Below are positions 43,628 through 52,233 of a stretch of 64,000 nt of DNA, in pieces. A program made the translations under genes and the position numbers. Position 1 is the stretch's first letter. Every line of letters starts with the position of its first letter. The notes under the pieces are model-generated. The model did not search any database. It saw only the letters and a list, made by a program, of their open reading frames with translations, and had not been told where the DNA came from. The DNA is from BNWE01 sp964369545 (GTDB lineage Bacteria; Pseudomonadota; Alphaproteobacteria; UBA3830), in contig CAYJFA010000004.1 of the NCBI GenBank assembly GCA_964369545.1, forward strand, positions 70,098 through 134,097, read 5' to 3'.

Positions 43628-45532
43628 ATGAGTAAAGTCATTGGTATCGATTTAGGTACAACGAATTCTTGTGTAGCAATTATGGATGGTGGGACGCCTC
43701 GTGTTGTAGAGAACGCAGAAGGTGTTAGAACTACTCCGTCGGTAGTCGCGTTTACTGACAATAACGAAAAGTTAGTTGGTCAGGCGGCGAAGCGTCAATC
43801 TGTTACAAACTATAAAAACACATTCTACGCTATCAAACGCTTGATAGGAAGAAAGAAGAACGACGAATATTTAAAAACCTATCATTCTCCATTTGAGATA
43901 GTAGCATCGGAGAATGGTGACGCATGGGTAAATGCCCGCGGTGAGAAATATAGCCCAAGTCAAATCAGTGCATTTATTCTTCAAAAAATGAAGGAGTCAG
44001 CAGAAAGTTTTTTGGGAGAAAAAATTACGGAAGCTGTAATAACTGTTCCTGCTTATTTTAATGACGCGCAGAGGCAGGCAACAAGAGATGCTGGAAAAAT
44101 CGCCGGACTTGATGTGTTAAGAATTATAAATGAGCCAACAGCTGCAGCATTGGCATATGGATTGGACAAAAAAAACTCCGGAATGATCGCTGTATACGAT
44201 CTTGGAGGCGGAACATTTGATATTTCGATTCTTGAAATTGGCGGAGGCGTATTTGAAGTAAAAGCAACAAATGGCGATACTTTTCTAGGTGGAGAGGATT
44301 TTGATAAACGTATTATTGATTTTCTTGCAGATGAGTTCAAAAAAGAAAATGGAATTGATCTGAGAAAAGATAACATGGCATTGCAGCGTCTAAAGGAAGC
44401 TGCAGAAAAGGCAAAAATCGAGCTTTCAAGTGCCATTGAAACAGAAATCAATCTTCCATTTATTACAGCAGATAGCTCAGGGCCAAAGCATTTAACTGTA
44501 AAAATGACAAGAGCTAAGCTTGAATCATTAGTAGATGATATCATTAAAAAAACTCTTGAGCCTTGTAAAAAGGCTCTGAAAGATGCTGGAATAACTGCTG
44601 ATAAAATTGACGAAGTTGTACTTGTGGGTGGTATGACGCGTATGCCAAAGGTCATAGAATATGTAAAAAATTTCTTTGGAAAAGAACCACATAAGGGAGT
44701 CAATCCAGATGAAGTTGTTGCTGTTGGAGCCGCAATTCAAGGAGGGGTTTTAAAGGGAGATGTCAAGGATGTTCTTTTGCTTGATGTTACACCGCTATCT
44801 CTTGGAATTGAAACTTTAGGAGGAGTATTTAGTAGGTTAATTGATAGAAATACCACGATCCCAACTAAGAAAAGTCAGATTTTTTCTACTGCTCAAGATA
44901 ATCAAAGTGGTGTTACAATTCGTGTATTTCAAGGAGAAAGAGAAATCGCAGAGCATAATAAATTGCTCGGGCAGTTTGATTTAACTGGAATTCCTCCGGC
45001 TCCCCGTGGAATGCCTCAGATTGAAGTGACATTTGATATCGATGCGAATGGAATTGTTCATGTTTCAGCAAAAGATAAAGCTACAAACAAAGAGCAAACT
45101 ATCAGCATAAAAGCTTCAGGAGGTTTGACAGATGCCGAAGTTGATCAAATGGTAAAAGATGCTGCCGAACATGCCGAGGAAGATAAAAAGCGTAAAGACC
45201 TGATTCAAGAGAAAAATATGGCTCAGGAATTAGTCAATAACGCGAATAAAATGTTATCCGAGCATGCGGATAAAATAGCAGAAGAACTCAAAAATGAGAT
45301 CAAGATTGCTTCTGAAGATTTACAAAAATTGCTGGATAGTGAAAATGCGGAAGATCTTAAGGCCGCATCTGAGAAGCTTCTATCTGCTATGTCAAAGGCG
45401 GGGCAGGCAATGCATCAGGCTGCTCAAGAAACTGAATCAAAATCATCAGCTTCAGAAAATCCATCGGAAGGTGGAGATGAAAAAGTCGTCGATGCTGATT
45501 ATTCTGAGGTCAAAGAAAATAACAATAAGTAA
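43628..45532 (+). CDS. dnaK: Hsp70 chaperone DnaK
   Basis: DnaK binds exposed hydrophobic segments of unfolded proteins in an ATP-driven cycle with DnaJ and GrpE. The 634-residue protein has GIDLGTTNSCVA at the N-terminus, VPAYFNDAQRQATRDAGKIA, AVYDLGGGTFDISILE, VLVGGMTRMPKV, the DVTPLSLGIETLGGVF linker region, and a C-terminal lid ending in an acidic tail. Length is typical. A good promoter and an AAGGGG ribosome binding site precede it; a 13-bp hairpin separates it from dnaJ. Confidence 0.99.
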   Translation: MSKVIGIDLGTTNSCVAIMDGGTPRVVENAEGVRTTPSVVAFTDNNEKLVGQAAKRQSVTNYKNTFYAIKRLIGRKKNDEYLKTYHSPFEIVASENGDAWVNARGEKYSPSQISAFILQKMKESAESFLGEKITEAVITVPAYFNDAQRQATRDAGKIAGLDVLRIINEPTAAALAYGLDKKNSGMIAVYDLGGGTFDISILEIGGGVFEVKATNGDTFLGGEDFDKRIIDFLADEFKKENGIDLRKDNMALQRLKEAAEKAKIELSSAIETEINLPFITADSSGPKHLTVKMTRAKLESLVDDIIKKTLEPCKKALKDAGITADKIDEVVLVGGMTRMPKVIEYVKNFFGKEPHKGVNPDEVVAVGAAIQGGVLKGDVKDVLLLDVTPLSLGIETLGGVFSRLIDRNTTIPTKKSQIFSTAQDNQSGVTIRVFQGEREIAEHNKLLGQFDLTGIPPAPRGMPQIEVTFDIDANGIVHVSAKDKATNKEQTISIKASGGLTDAEVDQMVKDAAEHAEEDKKRKDLIQEKNMAQELVNNANKMLSEHADKIAEELKNEIKIASEDLQKLLDSENAEDLKAASEKLLSAMSKAGQAMHQAAQETESKSSASENPSEGGDEKVVDADYSEVKENNNK

Positions 45533-45551
45533 TAATGTAGTTAACAATAAG

Positions 45552-45582
45552 CCGGATTGGTATTTAAGCAATACTAGTCCGG
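45552..45582 (+). promoter_or_regulatory. Strong intercistronic hairpin between dnaK and dnaJ
   Basis: CCGGATTGGTATT pairs fully with AATACTAGTCCGG (13 base pairs, two of them G-T) around a five-base loop TAAGC. It begins 20 bases after the dnaK stop. No T tract follows (TATTATCTTATG), so it is more likely an mRNA processing, stability or attenuation element than a strong terminator. It would set dnaJ expression below dnaK. Confidence 0.7.
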
Positions 45583-45604
45583 TATTATCTTATGAGGAAT
45601 CGTT

Positions 45605-46747
45605 ATGGCCGAAGATTACTATAAAACACTTGGTATATCAAAAACCGCAAGTAATGACGATATCAAAAAAGCATATCGTAAATTAGCTATGCGATATCAT
45701 CCTGATAGAAATAAGGGAGATAAGGCATCAGAAAAAAAATTTAAAGAAATAAATGAAGCATATGAAACATTGAAAGATCCTCAGAAAAAAGCGGCATATG
45801 ATAGATATGGCCATGATGCTTATAAAAATGCAGCAAGCGGAGGTGGTTTTAATTCCGGTGGTTTTGGAAATGGTTTCAGCGGCGGTTTTGATTTTGGCTC
45901 TGATTCTGTATTTTCCGATATATTTGAAGGAATTTTTGGGGGCGGTGGTATGCATCATGAGCGCGCAGAGATGCGTGGTGCTGATCTCCGGTATGAAACT
46001 ACAATAACTCTTGAAGAGGCTTTTCGTGGAAAAGATATTGAGTTAAAAATTAGAACTGGAATAAAATGCGAGAGCTGCGATGGAACCGGTTCTGAAGGTG
46101 GCGCAAAGCCAAAAACCTGTCCTTCTTGCAAGGGATCTGGAAAAATGAGATTCTCTCAGGGGTTTTTTATGGTGGAAAGAACTTGCAGTTCATGTAACGG
46201 AACCGGACATATTATAGAAAAATCCTGTAAAAGTTGTAATGGCTCCGGAAGACAAAGCAAATTAAAAACGATGAAAGTTTCTATTCCTGCTGGAATAGAA
46301 GATGGAGCTAGAATTAGACTTTCCGGTGAGGGTGAAGCAGGAATTCGCGGAGGTAGATCTGGAGATTTATATATTTTTGTTAATGTAAGGCCTCACCAGT
46401 TATTCAAACGAGAAGGTAATGCAATACACTGCGATGTTCCTATATCAATCGTTACAGCGTCCCTTGGCGGAGAGATAGAGGTTCCGACAATTGACGGAAA
46501 AAAAGCGTTAGTTAAAATTCCTGCGGGGACTCAGCCAGGAAATGTTTTAAAGTTAAAAAGTAAAGGTATGTCAATAATTAGAAGTTCTTTGCGCGGAGAT
46601 ATGATGATACATGCCAAAGTTGAAACTCCTGTGAACTTAACAAAAAAACAAAAGGAACTATTAGAGGAATTTGATAAGGAACGTAGTTCAAATCCTCAAT
46701 CAGAAGGTTTTTTTGCAAAAGTGAAAGAATTTTGGCAAGAATTGTGA
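45605..46747 (+). CDS. dnaJ: Hsp40 co-chaperone DnaJ
   Basis: DnaJ delivers substrates to DnaK and stimulates its ATPase. The 380-residue protein is a complete type I member. It has a J domain with HPD at residues 32-34, a Gly/Phe-rich linker (residues about 75-110), and four C-x-x-C-x-G-x-G zinc modules (CESCDGTG, CPSCKGSG, CSSCNGTG, CKSCNGSG). The C-terminal substrate domains follow. GAGGAAT precedes the start at a good distance. Confidence 0.98.
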   Translation: MAEDYYKTLGISKTASNDDIKKAYRKLAMRYHPDRNKGDKASEKKFKEINEAYETLKDPQKKAAYDRYGHDAYKNAASGGGFNSGGFGNGFSGGFDFGSDSVFSDIFEGIFGGGGMHHERAEMRGADLRYETTITLEEAFRGKDIELKIRTGIKCESCDGTGSEGGAKPKTCPSCKGSGKMRFSQGFFMVERTCSSCNGTGHIIEKSCKSCNGSGRQSKLKTMKVSIPAGIEDGARIRLSGEGEAGIRGGRSGDLYIFVNVRPHQLFKREGNAIHCDVPISIVTASLGGEIEVPTIDGKKALVKIPAGTQPGNVLKLKSKGMSIIRSSLRGDMMIHAKVETPVNLTKKQKELLEEFDKERSSNPQSEGFFAKVKEFWQEL

Positions 46748-46957
46748 CTTACATTTAATTGATCATAGTTATGCTGTAAAAGTACAATCTGTAATATTCT
46801 GATCTATATTCATATATAAGTATAAAATACTTGAAGTATCGCACATTTTAATAAACAAAATTCGTTATAAATAATAATATAATTGTTATCTTTTGCTTGG
46901 AAATATGCAACTATAGGTGTATCTTGTTAATATGTTTTTATATCCAGGGTGGTTTTT

Positions 46958-48097
46958 ATGGTAAATAATGTGAATTGCTCAGATTCTAAGGAGATGGAAC
47001 AAGAGATTGAATCATTAAAAGAAAAACTAAAAAATCAAGAAGAAGTTAAGCGCCTTGCGGAACAAATAGTACATGATATTCATTCTCCGTTATTAGCTTT
47101 ATCAATTTTTGTACGCTCATGTGAAAGCCTTTCGGAAAAAGACCATGCATTTTTGGAAAGTGCTATAGATAGTATAGAAAATATTACTAGAAATTTAATC
47201 AATAAATATGAAGAAAACGGCGGTATAGAAAAATCTGTAGATAGCGTTGAAGAGTATATTTTTGTTCCATTTTGTTTATCTGATATTGTACAGACTAAAA
47301 AGTATCAGATTAGAAAACCTAATATAAAAATTAATTTTTTAAAGGATATTGTAGAAGATTTTGTTTTTATAAAAGGTAATAATACGAATTTTAAGCGATT
47401 AATATCCAATTTAATAAATAATGCCGTTGAATCTCTTGATATTAATGGTGGTACAATAGAAGTAGGATTTAATGTAGAAAATCAAGAAGTAAAAATTCAT
47501 GTTCAAGATAATGGAAGCGAAATATCAAATGAAAATTTCAATATAACTATTAATGATAATCCTGATGATAATGCTAAAGAAAATGGATACTATTCAGGTA
47601 TATGGAAAGCAAAAAATATAGTAGAAAAAATGAATGGAAAAATGTTTGTGCAGTCAGAGGAAAATATAGGTACAAAAATTACTCTTGTATTCACACAATC
47701 AGAATCTCCAGAATGGATTACTAAAGAAGTCATTATACCTAAGAATTCTATAGTGGTTATATTAGATGATGATCATTCAACTTATAAACTTTTGGAAAAT
47801 CGGTTATATGGTTATCTTGATGATATAGAAATAAAATATTTTAATTTTGGTAAAGATGCGTTTAATTTTATAAATTCTTTCAAAGAAAAAGAAAAAATAT
47901 TTTTATTGGCTGATTATGATTTAAGAAATCAAAATATAAGTGGAATAGATGTGATAGAAAAATGTAAACTTCAAAAACAATCTATCCTTGTTAGCAGCAG
48001 ACAAGCGCATAAAATAAGAAACTTTTCTGACAAATCAAAGTTCATTAAATTTTTATCTAAAGCTCATATACCGAATATTCCATTTAAAATTATGTAA
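46958..48097 (+). CDS. Soluble hybrid sensor histidine kinase with C-terminal receiver domain
   Basis: The protein (379 residues from the ATG used; a GTG three codons earlier also fits) starts with a short coiled coil. It then has a phosphoacceptor-like box AEQIVHDIHSPLLALSIFV (His in HDIHSP). The ATPase domain has an N box (LISNLINNAVESL), DNG for the first G box and a GIWKAKNIVEKMNG block. The last 120 residues are a receiver: acidic pair in VVILDDDHSTY, acceptor Asp in LLADYDL, SGIDVIEKC, Ser in ILVSSR and Lys in FLSKAHIP. No membrane helix or sensor domain is present, so it must sense something in the cytoplasm or act through partners. It is a single-gene unit. Confidence 0.82.
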   Translation: MVNNVNCSDSKEMEQEIESLKEKLKNQEEVKRLAEQIVHDIHSPLLALSIFVRSCESLSEKDHAFLESAIDSIENITRNLINKYEENGGIEKSVDSVEEYIFVPFCLSDIVQTKKYQIRKPNIKINFLKDIVEDFVFIKGNNTNFKRLISNLINNAVESLDINGGTIEVGFNVENQEVKIHVQDNGSEISNENFNITINDNPDDNAKENGYYSGIWKAKNIVEKMNGKMFVQSEENIGTKITLVFTQSESPEWITKEVIIPKNSIVVILDDDHSTYKLLENRLYGYLDDIEIKYFNFGKDAFNFINSFKEKEKIFLLADYDLRNQNISGIDVIEKCKLQKQSILVSSRQAHKIRNFSDKSKFIKFLSKAHIPNIPFKIM

Positions 48098-48125
48098 AAA
48101 TTTGAAGTATTTTTTGATCGCACTT

Positions 48126-49151
48126 TTAATATATTTCGCCACCTCCTAATATTCTATTGTTTTCGAAAAAAACACAGTGTTGCCCTTTTGCTATTCCATA
48201 TTCGGCTTCAAATAATTTTATAATATATTCTTTTTTATTATCATGGTTTTTGAGGATTTTGCATTTTACCTTTTTCCCAGACGATCTTATTTTTGCAAAA
48301 CAACAGTCAGGAATTTTTTCATTAATAAATTTTACATTTTTTAATCTTATAGTTTCAGTTTTCACATCGTCTTTACTAGATACTATGATTTTATTTTCAG
48401 AAACATCGATTTCGTTTACAAAAAATGGCCCACCTGGTAATCCCAATCCTTTGCGCTGTCCAGTTGTATAATTTATTATACCCTTATGAATTCCAAGAAC
48501 ATTTCCTGATGTATCTATTATATCACCTTTTTCAAATGTAATATTTGATTTTTTCTTTATATATGAAATATAGTCGCCATTTTCTATAAAGCAAATGTCC
48601 TGACTATCAGGTTTGTTTGCTACCATTAGTCCATGTTTTTTTGCGATTTCTCGTATTTCTTCTTTAGAATATTCGCCGAGAGGAAATTTAGTATTAGATA
48701 AAATTTCTTTATTTAATAGATATAAAAAATAACTTTGATCTTTTTTGGAATCTTTTGCCTGATATAATTCGATGATTCCATTTTGTGTTTTTAGGATTGC
48801 ATAATGCCCTGTTACTATCATATCTGCATTATGTTTTTTGCGAAAATCATTCAAGTATTTAAATTTAACAAAACTATTGCATATGATGCATGGATTTGGG
48901 GTCATTCCGTTTTTGTATGAGTCAACAAAATAATTGATCACTAATTCTGTAAAATCTTTGGTACAATCTATAACAAAGTGAGAAAATTTCAAAAATTCAG
49001 CTATTTTTTTTGCATCTTTTATGGATTCTGCAGCTTTTTCTGACTCTTGCATTTTTAAAGTACAGCCTATGAGATCGTATCCTTGTTGCTTCATAAGAAT
49101 AGCAGCTACGGCGCTGTCAACTCCCCCGGATAATCCTATTATGACTTTCAT
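48126..49151 (-). CDS. mnmA: tRNA-specific 2-thiouridylase MnmA
   Basis: MnmA puts sulfur on U34 of tRNAs for Lys, Glu and Gln. The 341-residue protein has the PP-loop GLSGGVDSAVAA at the N-terminus and the catalytic cysteine Cys88 in TPNPCIICN. The second catalytic cysteine is in KPDSQDICFIENGDY, and the GQRKGLGLPGGPFFV block and a C-terminal barrel follow. Its start overlaps the xerC stop (ATGA). It is the last gene of the DUF4139-def-fmt-xerC operon. Confidence 0.96.
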   Translation of the reverse strand: MKVIIGLSGGVDSAVAAILMKQQGYDLIGCTLKMQESEKAAESIKDAKKIAEFLKFSHFVIDCTKDFTELVINYFVDSYKNGMTPNPCIICNSFVKFKYLNDFRKKHNADMIVTGHYAILKTQNGIIELYQAKDSKKDQSYFLYLLNKEILSNTKFPLGEYSKEEIREIAKKHGLMVANKPDSQDICFIENGDYISYIKKKSNITFEKGDIIDTSGNVLGIHKGIINYTTGQRKGLGLPGGPFFVNEIDVSENKIIVSSKDDVKTETIRLKNVKFINEKIPDCCFAKIRSSGKKVKCKILKNHDNKKEYIIKLFEAEYGIAKGQHCVFFENNRILGGGEIY

Positions 49152-50074
49152 TGGTGTTTTTCCAAAGGATGCGATTTTTCATATATTTTTAACAAATTAT
49201 AGTCATCCACATCAGTATAAATTTGTGTGCTTGATAAGGATTCATGACCAAGTAATTCCTGTACAGATCTTAAATCAGCTCCTTGTTGAATTAAATGAGT
49301 AGCGAAGCTGTGTCTAAAGGCATGTGCACTTGTATGATCTGGCAAGTTATGTGTTAATTTTAGTTTTTCTAAACGATTATCGACATAAGAGGCGTGTAAT
49401 TTTTTCCCTTTTAATCCGATGAAGAGATAATTATGGGATATATCATAAGGGCAGCATGTAATGTATGTTCTTATTCGTTCTATAGCAATGGGAAGTAGCA
49501 GTACTACTCGATCTTTTTTTCCTTTTCCATTAATTCGAATTTCTGGCGCTACATCGGAAGTTTTGATATTAAGTGCCTCGTTGATTCTCAATCCGGTGCA
49601 ATATAAAAGAGTGTATAAAGCGCGGTCTCGACTTGTAATCCATAAAGGATCATTTTCAAAAAAGGTTTCAGCGTTTAAAAGATATGAAACAGCGGATTCA
49701 TTTATTGGTTTTGGAAGTAATGATGAAATTTTTGGCCGTTTTACTGAATTTATAACATTTAACTCAATAATATTCTGTTTTGCAAGATAATTAAAAAATG
49801 ATTTTACAGATGAAAGAGCTCTAATGTTTGATCTAGCTAATTTTCCATTAGTAATTCTATTTGAAAACCAAGCTCTGAAATCCGCAGTTTTTATGTTTTG
49901 TAATTTTGCTATAGAAACAGCGGTTCCTGTATGATCACATAAGAATAAAAAAAAGTTTTTAATATCTCTTTCATAGGCAGATACAGTATTGTGTGAATAT
50001 TGTCTCTGCAAAACAAGTTCATTGAGCCATGAATCGATAAAAATTTTTAATTCAGTTGAACAATTTTCTAACAA
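49148..50074 (-). CDS. xerC: Chromosome-dimer tyrosine recombinase XerC
   Basis: XerC with XerD resolves chromosome dimers at dif. The 308-residue protein has the N-terminal SAM-like DNA-binding domain (HNTVSAYERDIKNFF, SSVKSFFNYLAK). The catalytic residues are Arg in CTGLRINEAL, Lys in GKGKKDRVVLL, H-x-x-R in HAFRHSFATHLI, His in LLGHESLSSTQ and Tyr in IYTDV. The N-terminal LxRQYSHNTVSAY style fits XerC rather than XerD. The TTG start lies inside fmt, with GAGGTC upstream, so the two are coupled. Confidence 0.9.
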   Translation of the reverse strand: MLENCSTELKIFIDSWLNELVLQRQYSHNTVSAYERDIKNFFLFLCDHTGTAVSIAKLQNIKTADFRAWFSNRITNGKLARSNIRALSSVKSFFNYLAKQNIIELNVINSVKRPKISSLLPKPINESAVSYLLNAETFFENDPLWITSRDRALYTLLYCTGLRINEALNIKTSDVAPEIRINGKGKKDRVVLLLPIAIERIRTYITCCPYDISHNYLFIGLKGKKLHASYVDNRLEKLKLTHNLPDHTSAHAFRHSFATHLIQQGADLRSVQELLGHESLSSTQIYTDVDDYNLLKIYEKSHPLEKHQ

Positions 50075-51002
50075 GATTTTTATGACCTCTTATGAAATCA
50101 CTGCCACTCATAATATTTTTTCCTGCTGGTTGAATTAATGTTAATTTTAGAAAACCAACGCCACAAGCTACTAGGGCATTCTTATGTTCTTCTAATATTG
50201 TGCCAGCTGATTCGTTTTTGGATTCATTGCTAACGATGTCTGCATCCAGTATTTTTATACGGATTCCTTCAATTTCAGTCCAAGCTGACGGAGTAGGGGA
50301 AAATGCCATGATTTGCTGTAAAATATTTTCTGCTGATTTTGTCCAGTCGATTTTACATGATTCCTTGGAGAATTTTGCTGCATAAGTCGCTCCACTTTCA
50401 GATTGTTTAAGAGTGTTGGATAATTTTATTTCAATGTTTTCCAATGTGTCGACAATCATTTCTGACCCAAGGGTTCCCATTTTTTCGGAAAGATCAGCAT
50501 AGTTAGTTTTTTGATGAATATCTAGAAAATTCATAGAAATAATATCTCCGGTATCTATACCTTCGTCCATTTTCATGATTGTTATGCCAGTTTTCTTGTC
50601 GCCCGCTAAAATTGCTGATTGTATCGGAGCCGCGCCACGCCATCTTGGTAAAGCTGATGCGTGAATATTTATGAAACCAAATGGCGGAATATCTAAAATA
50701 TTACGGGGAACAATCAACCCATATGCTGCGACAATCGCGATGTCAGGTTGAAGTAATTGAAATAATTCAAACTGTTCAGCTGAACGTAATGTTTTTGGCG
50801 TAAAAACTGGGATTTCGCATAATTCCGCAAAATCATGTACTACTGTTTTTTGGATTTTATAATTTCTTCCGTATGGTTTGGGTGCCTGTGTATAAACGGC
50901 GATGATCTTAAATTTATCGCTTTTTTGGTATTTTTTGAATAAAACTTGTAGCGTTTTTAGGGAAAAATCCGATGATCCCATAAAAATAATTCTTTTAGTC
51001 AT
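50052..51002 (-). CDS. fmt: Methionyl-tRNA formyltransferase
   Basis: Fmt formylates Met-tRNA(fMet) with 10-formyl-THF for initiation. The 316-residue protein shows IIFMGSSDFSLKTL, the GLIVPRNILDIPPFGFINIH block, HASALPRWRGAAPIQSAILA with catalytic Asn/His, MKMDEGIDTGDI and the C-terminal FSPTPSAWTE linker into the OB-like domain. It overlaps the preceding deformylase gene by four bases, the usual def-fmt pairing, and xerC by 23 bases. Confidence 0.96.
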   Translation of the reverse strand: MTKRIIFMGSSDFSLKTLQVLFKKYQKSDKFKIIAVYTQAPKPYGRNYKIQKTVVHDFAELCEIPVFTPKTLRSAEQFELFQLLQPDIAIVAAYGLIVPRNILDIPPFGFINIHASALPRWRGAAPIQSAILAGDKKTGITIMKMDEGIDTGDIISMNFLDIHQKTNYADLSEKMGTLGSEMIVDTLENIEIKLSNTLKQSESGATYAAKFSKESCKIDWTKSAENILQQIMAFSPTPSAWTEIEGIRIKILDADIVSNESKNESAGTILEEHKNALVACGVGFLKLTLIQPAGKNIMSGSDFIRGHKNLVRKLFN

Positions 51003-51703
51003 TTCTTATCAGCTCTTTGAATTATGTTGTCCATTTGGAGATGTAGCAAACCGCTTTTTTGTATTACTTCTAGTGTTTGCATACCCTTAGAATATTCTTT
51101 TTGGTTCGATCTATCGACAAACACGCATTCAGAAAGATTTTTTCTATTCAATTGATCTATGAATATAACTTTATAATTTTTTTTTGGATTCAATCTATTG
51201 ATGTATAGTACTCCATCTAAATGATCAATTTCATGCTGTATACATGCTGCTAAAAGCCCAGCAGCTTTTTCAATTCGGCATTTCTTAAAGGATTCGTCTA
51301 AATATTCAACAGTTACCGATGCGTGTCTCATAATGATAGCGCCTATTCCAGGTACAGAAAAACAGCCTTCTGGAGATGATATAAACTCTTCAGATTTCCA
51401 AACGATTGTGGGATTTATCATTTTATATACAGTAGATGTCGATTGAGAATCCATTGGATTTTCAGGAATATCTAGAACAACAACTCTTTTCAGAATTCCG
51501 ATTTGTGGTGCAGATAATCCAGTCCCCTTTTCTGATGTGTGCATTTGTACAAGCATTTGTTCAAGTAAATCAACTGCATCCATATCACCGATTTTAACTT
51601 CCGCGCATTTTTTCGATAAAATCGGATCTGGATAAATTTTCAGTTCTAACTTAGGAGAACAATTGCATAAAAATAAAATAAATATTAATAGTAATTTTTT
51701 CAT
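50999..51703 (-). CDS. def: Peptide deformylase paralogue with N-terminal export signal
   Basis: The 234-residue protein carries all three deformylase motifs: GTGLSAPQIG (motif 1), EGCFSVPG (motif 2, metal Cys) and QHEIDHLDG (motif 3, metal His pair and catalytic Glu). Unlike normal deformylases it begins with MKKLLLIFILFLCNC, a strongly hydrophobic leader ending in Cys that looks like a Sec or lipoprotein signal. This is followed at once by the deformylase start LKIYPDPILSKKC. A C-terminal extension of about 50 residues is also unusual. Deformylases act on nascent chains in the cytosol, so export would be odd. It overlaps the cytosolic paralogue upstream and fmt downstream by four bases each. 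It may be a duplicated enzyme with a new role. Confidence 0.85.
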   Translation of the reverse strand: MKKLLLIFILFLCNCSPKLELKIYPDPILSKKCAEVKIGDMDAVDLLEQMLVQMHTSEKGTGLSAPQIGILKRVVVLDIPENPMDSQSTSTVYKMINPTIVWKSEEFISSPEGCFSVPGIGAIIMRHASVTVEYLDESFKKCRIEKAAGLLAACIQHEIDHLDGVLYINRLNPKKNYKVIFIDQLNRKNLSECVFVDRSNQKEYSKGMQTLEVIQKSGLLHLQMDNIIQRADKK

Positions 51704-52212
51704 TTTTCTGCTTCAATATTTGCTTTTTGTAATTTTTTAAATTTCTGTATGGCTCTGGATCGCTTGAGTCTGCTCAATTTGTCTATATATAATTTACCGT
51801 CTAGATGATCAATTTCATGCTGTAAACACATTGCAAGGTATTCTGTAGCTTTTTCAATTACGCATTTTTCGAATTTCTCATTGAAAAATTCGACAGAGAT
51901 TGATTCATATCTAATAACCGTTTCTCGCAATATTGGAATTGAAATGCATCCTTCTGTTGACTCTACCATATTTTCAGATTTCCAAATAATTTTTGGATTG
52001 ATCATTTTTAATTTTATAGCATTATGTTCATTACGATCACGAGTATCTATGACTACCAATCTTTTTAGAATACCGAATTGCGGAGCCGCGAAGCCCCCGG
52101 CATCATACTTATATAGTAAAGGAAACATCTTTTCCAATATATTAACAGCATCCATATCACCGATTTCAACTTCCGCGCATTTTTTCGATAAAATCGGATC
52201 TGGATAGATTTT
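51576..52212 (-). repeat. Near-identical 65-base blocks in the two deformylase genes
   Basis: Bases 51576-51640 and 52148-52212 differ at only two positions. They encode the matching N-terminal segments YPDPILSKKCAE of the two deformylase paralogues, while the rest of the genes is clearly divergent. This points to recent gene conversion, or to strong constraint on this segment. Confidence 0.7.
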
Positions 52213-52230
52213 TATTTCCATATTTTTCAT
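51700..52230 (-). CDS. def: Peptide deformylase, cytosolic type
   Basis: This 176-residue protein removes the formyl group from new N-termini. Motifs: AGGFAAPQFG (motif 1, with Ala for the usual first Gly), EGCISIP (motif 2) and CLQHEIDHLDG (motif 3). Length is normal for a class I enzyme and there is no leader. Either of two early ATG codons could start it. It is followed by its leader-bearing paralogue and by fmt, making a def-def-fmt cluster, and it comes four bases after the DUF4139 gene. Confidence 0.93.
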   Translation of the reverse strand: MKNMEIKIYPDPILSKKCAEVEIGDMDAVNILEKMFPLLYKYDAGGFAAPQFGILKRLVVIDTRDRNEHNAIKLKMINPKIIWKSENMVESTEGCISIPILRETVIRYESISVEFFNEKFEKCVIEKATEYLAMCLQHEIDHLDGKLYIDKLSRLKRSRAIQKFKKLQKANIEAEK

Positions 52231-52233
52231 TTT

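Noticed and set aside
44053..44703. Long antisense frame within dnaK
   Set aside because: Antisense frames in dnaK are a well-known composition artefact; the sense strand is unmistakable.
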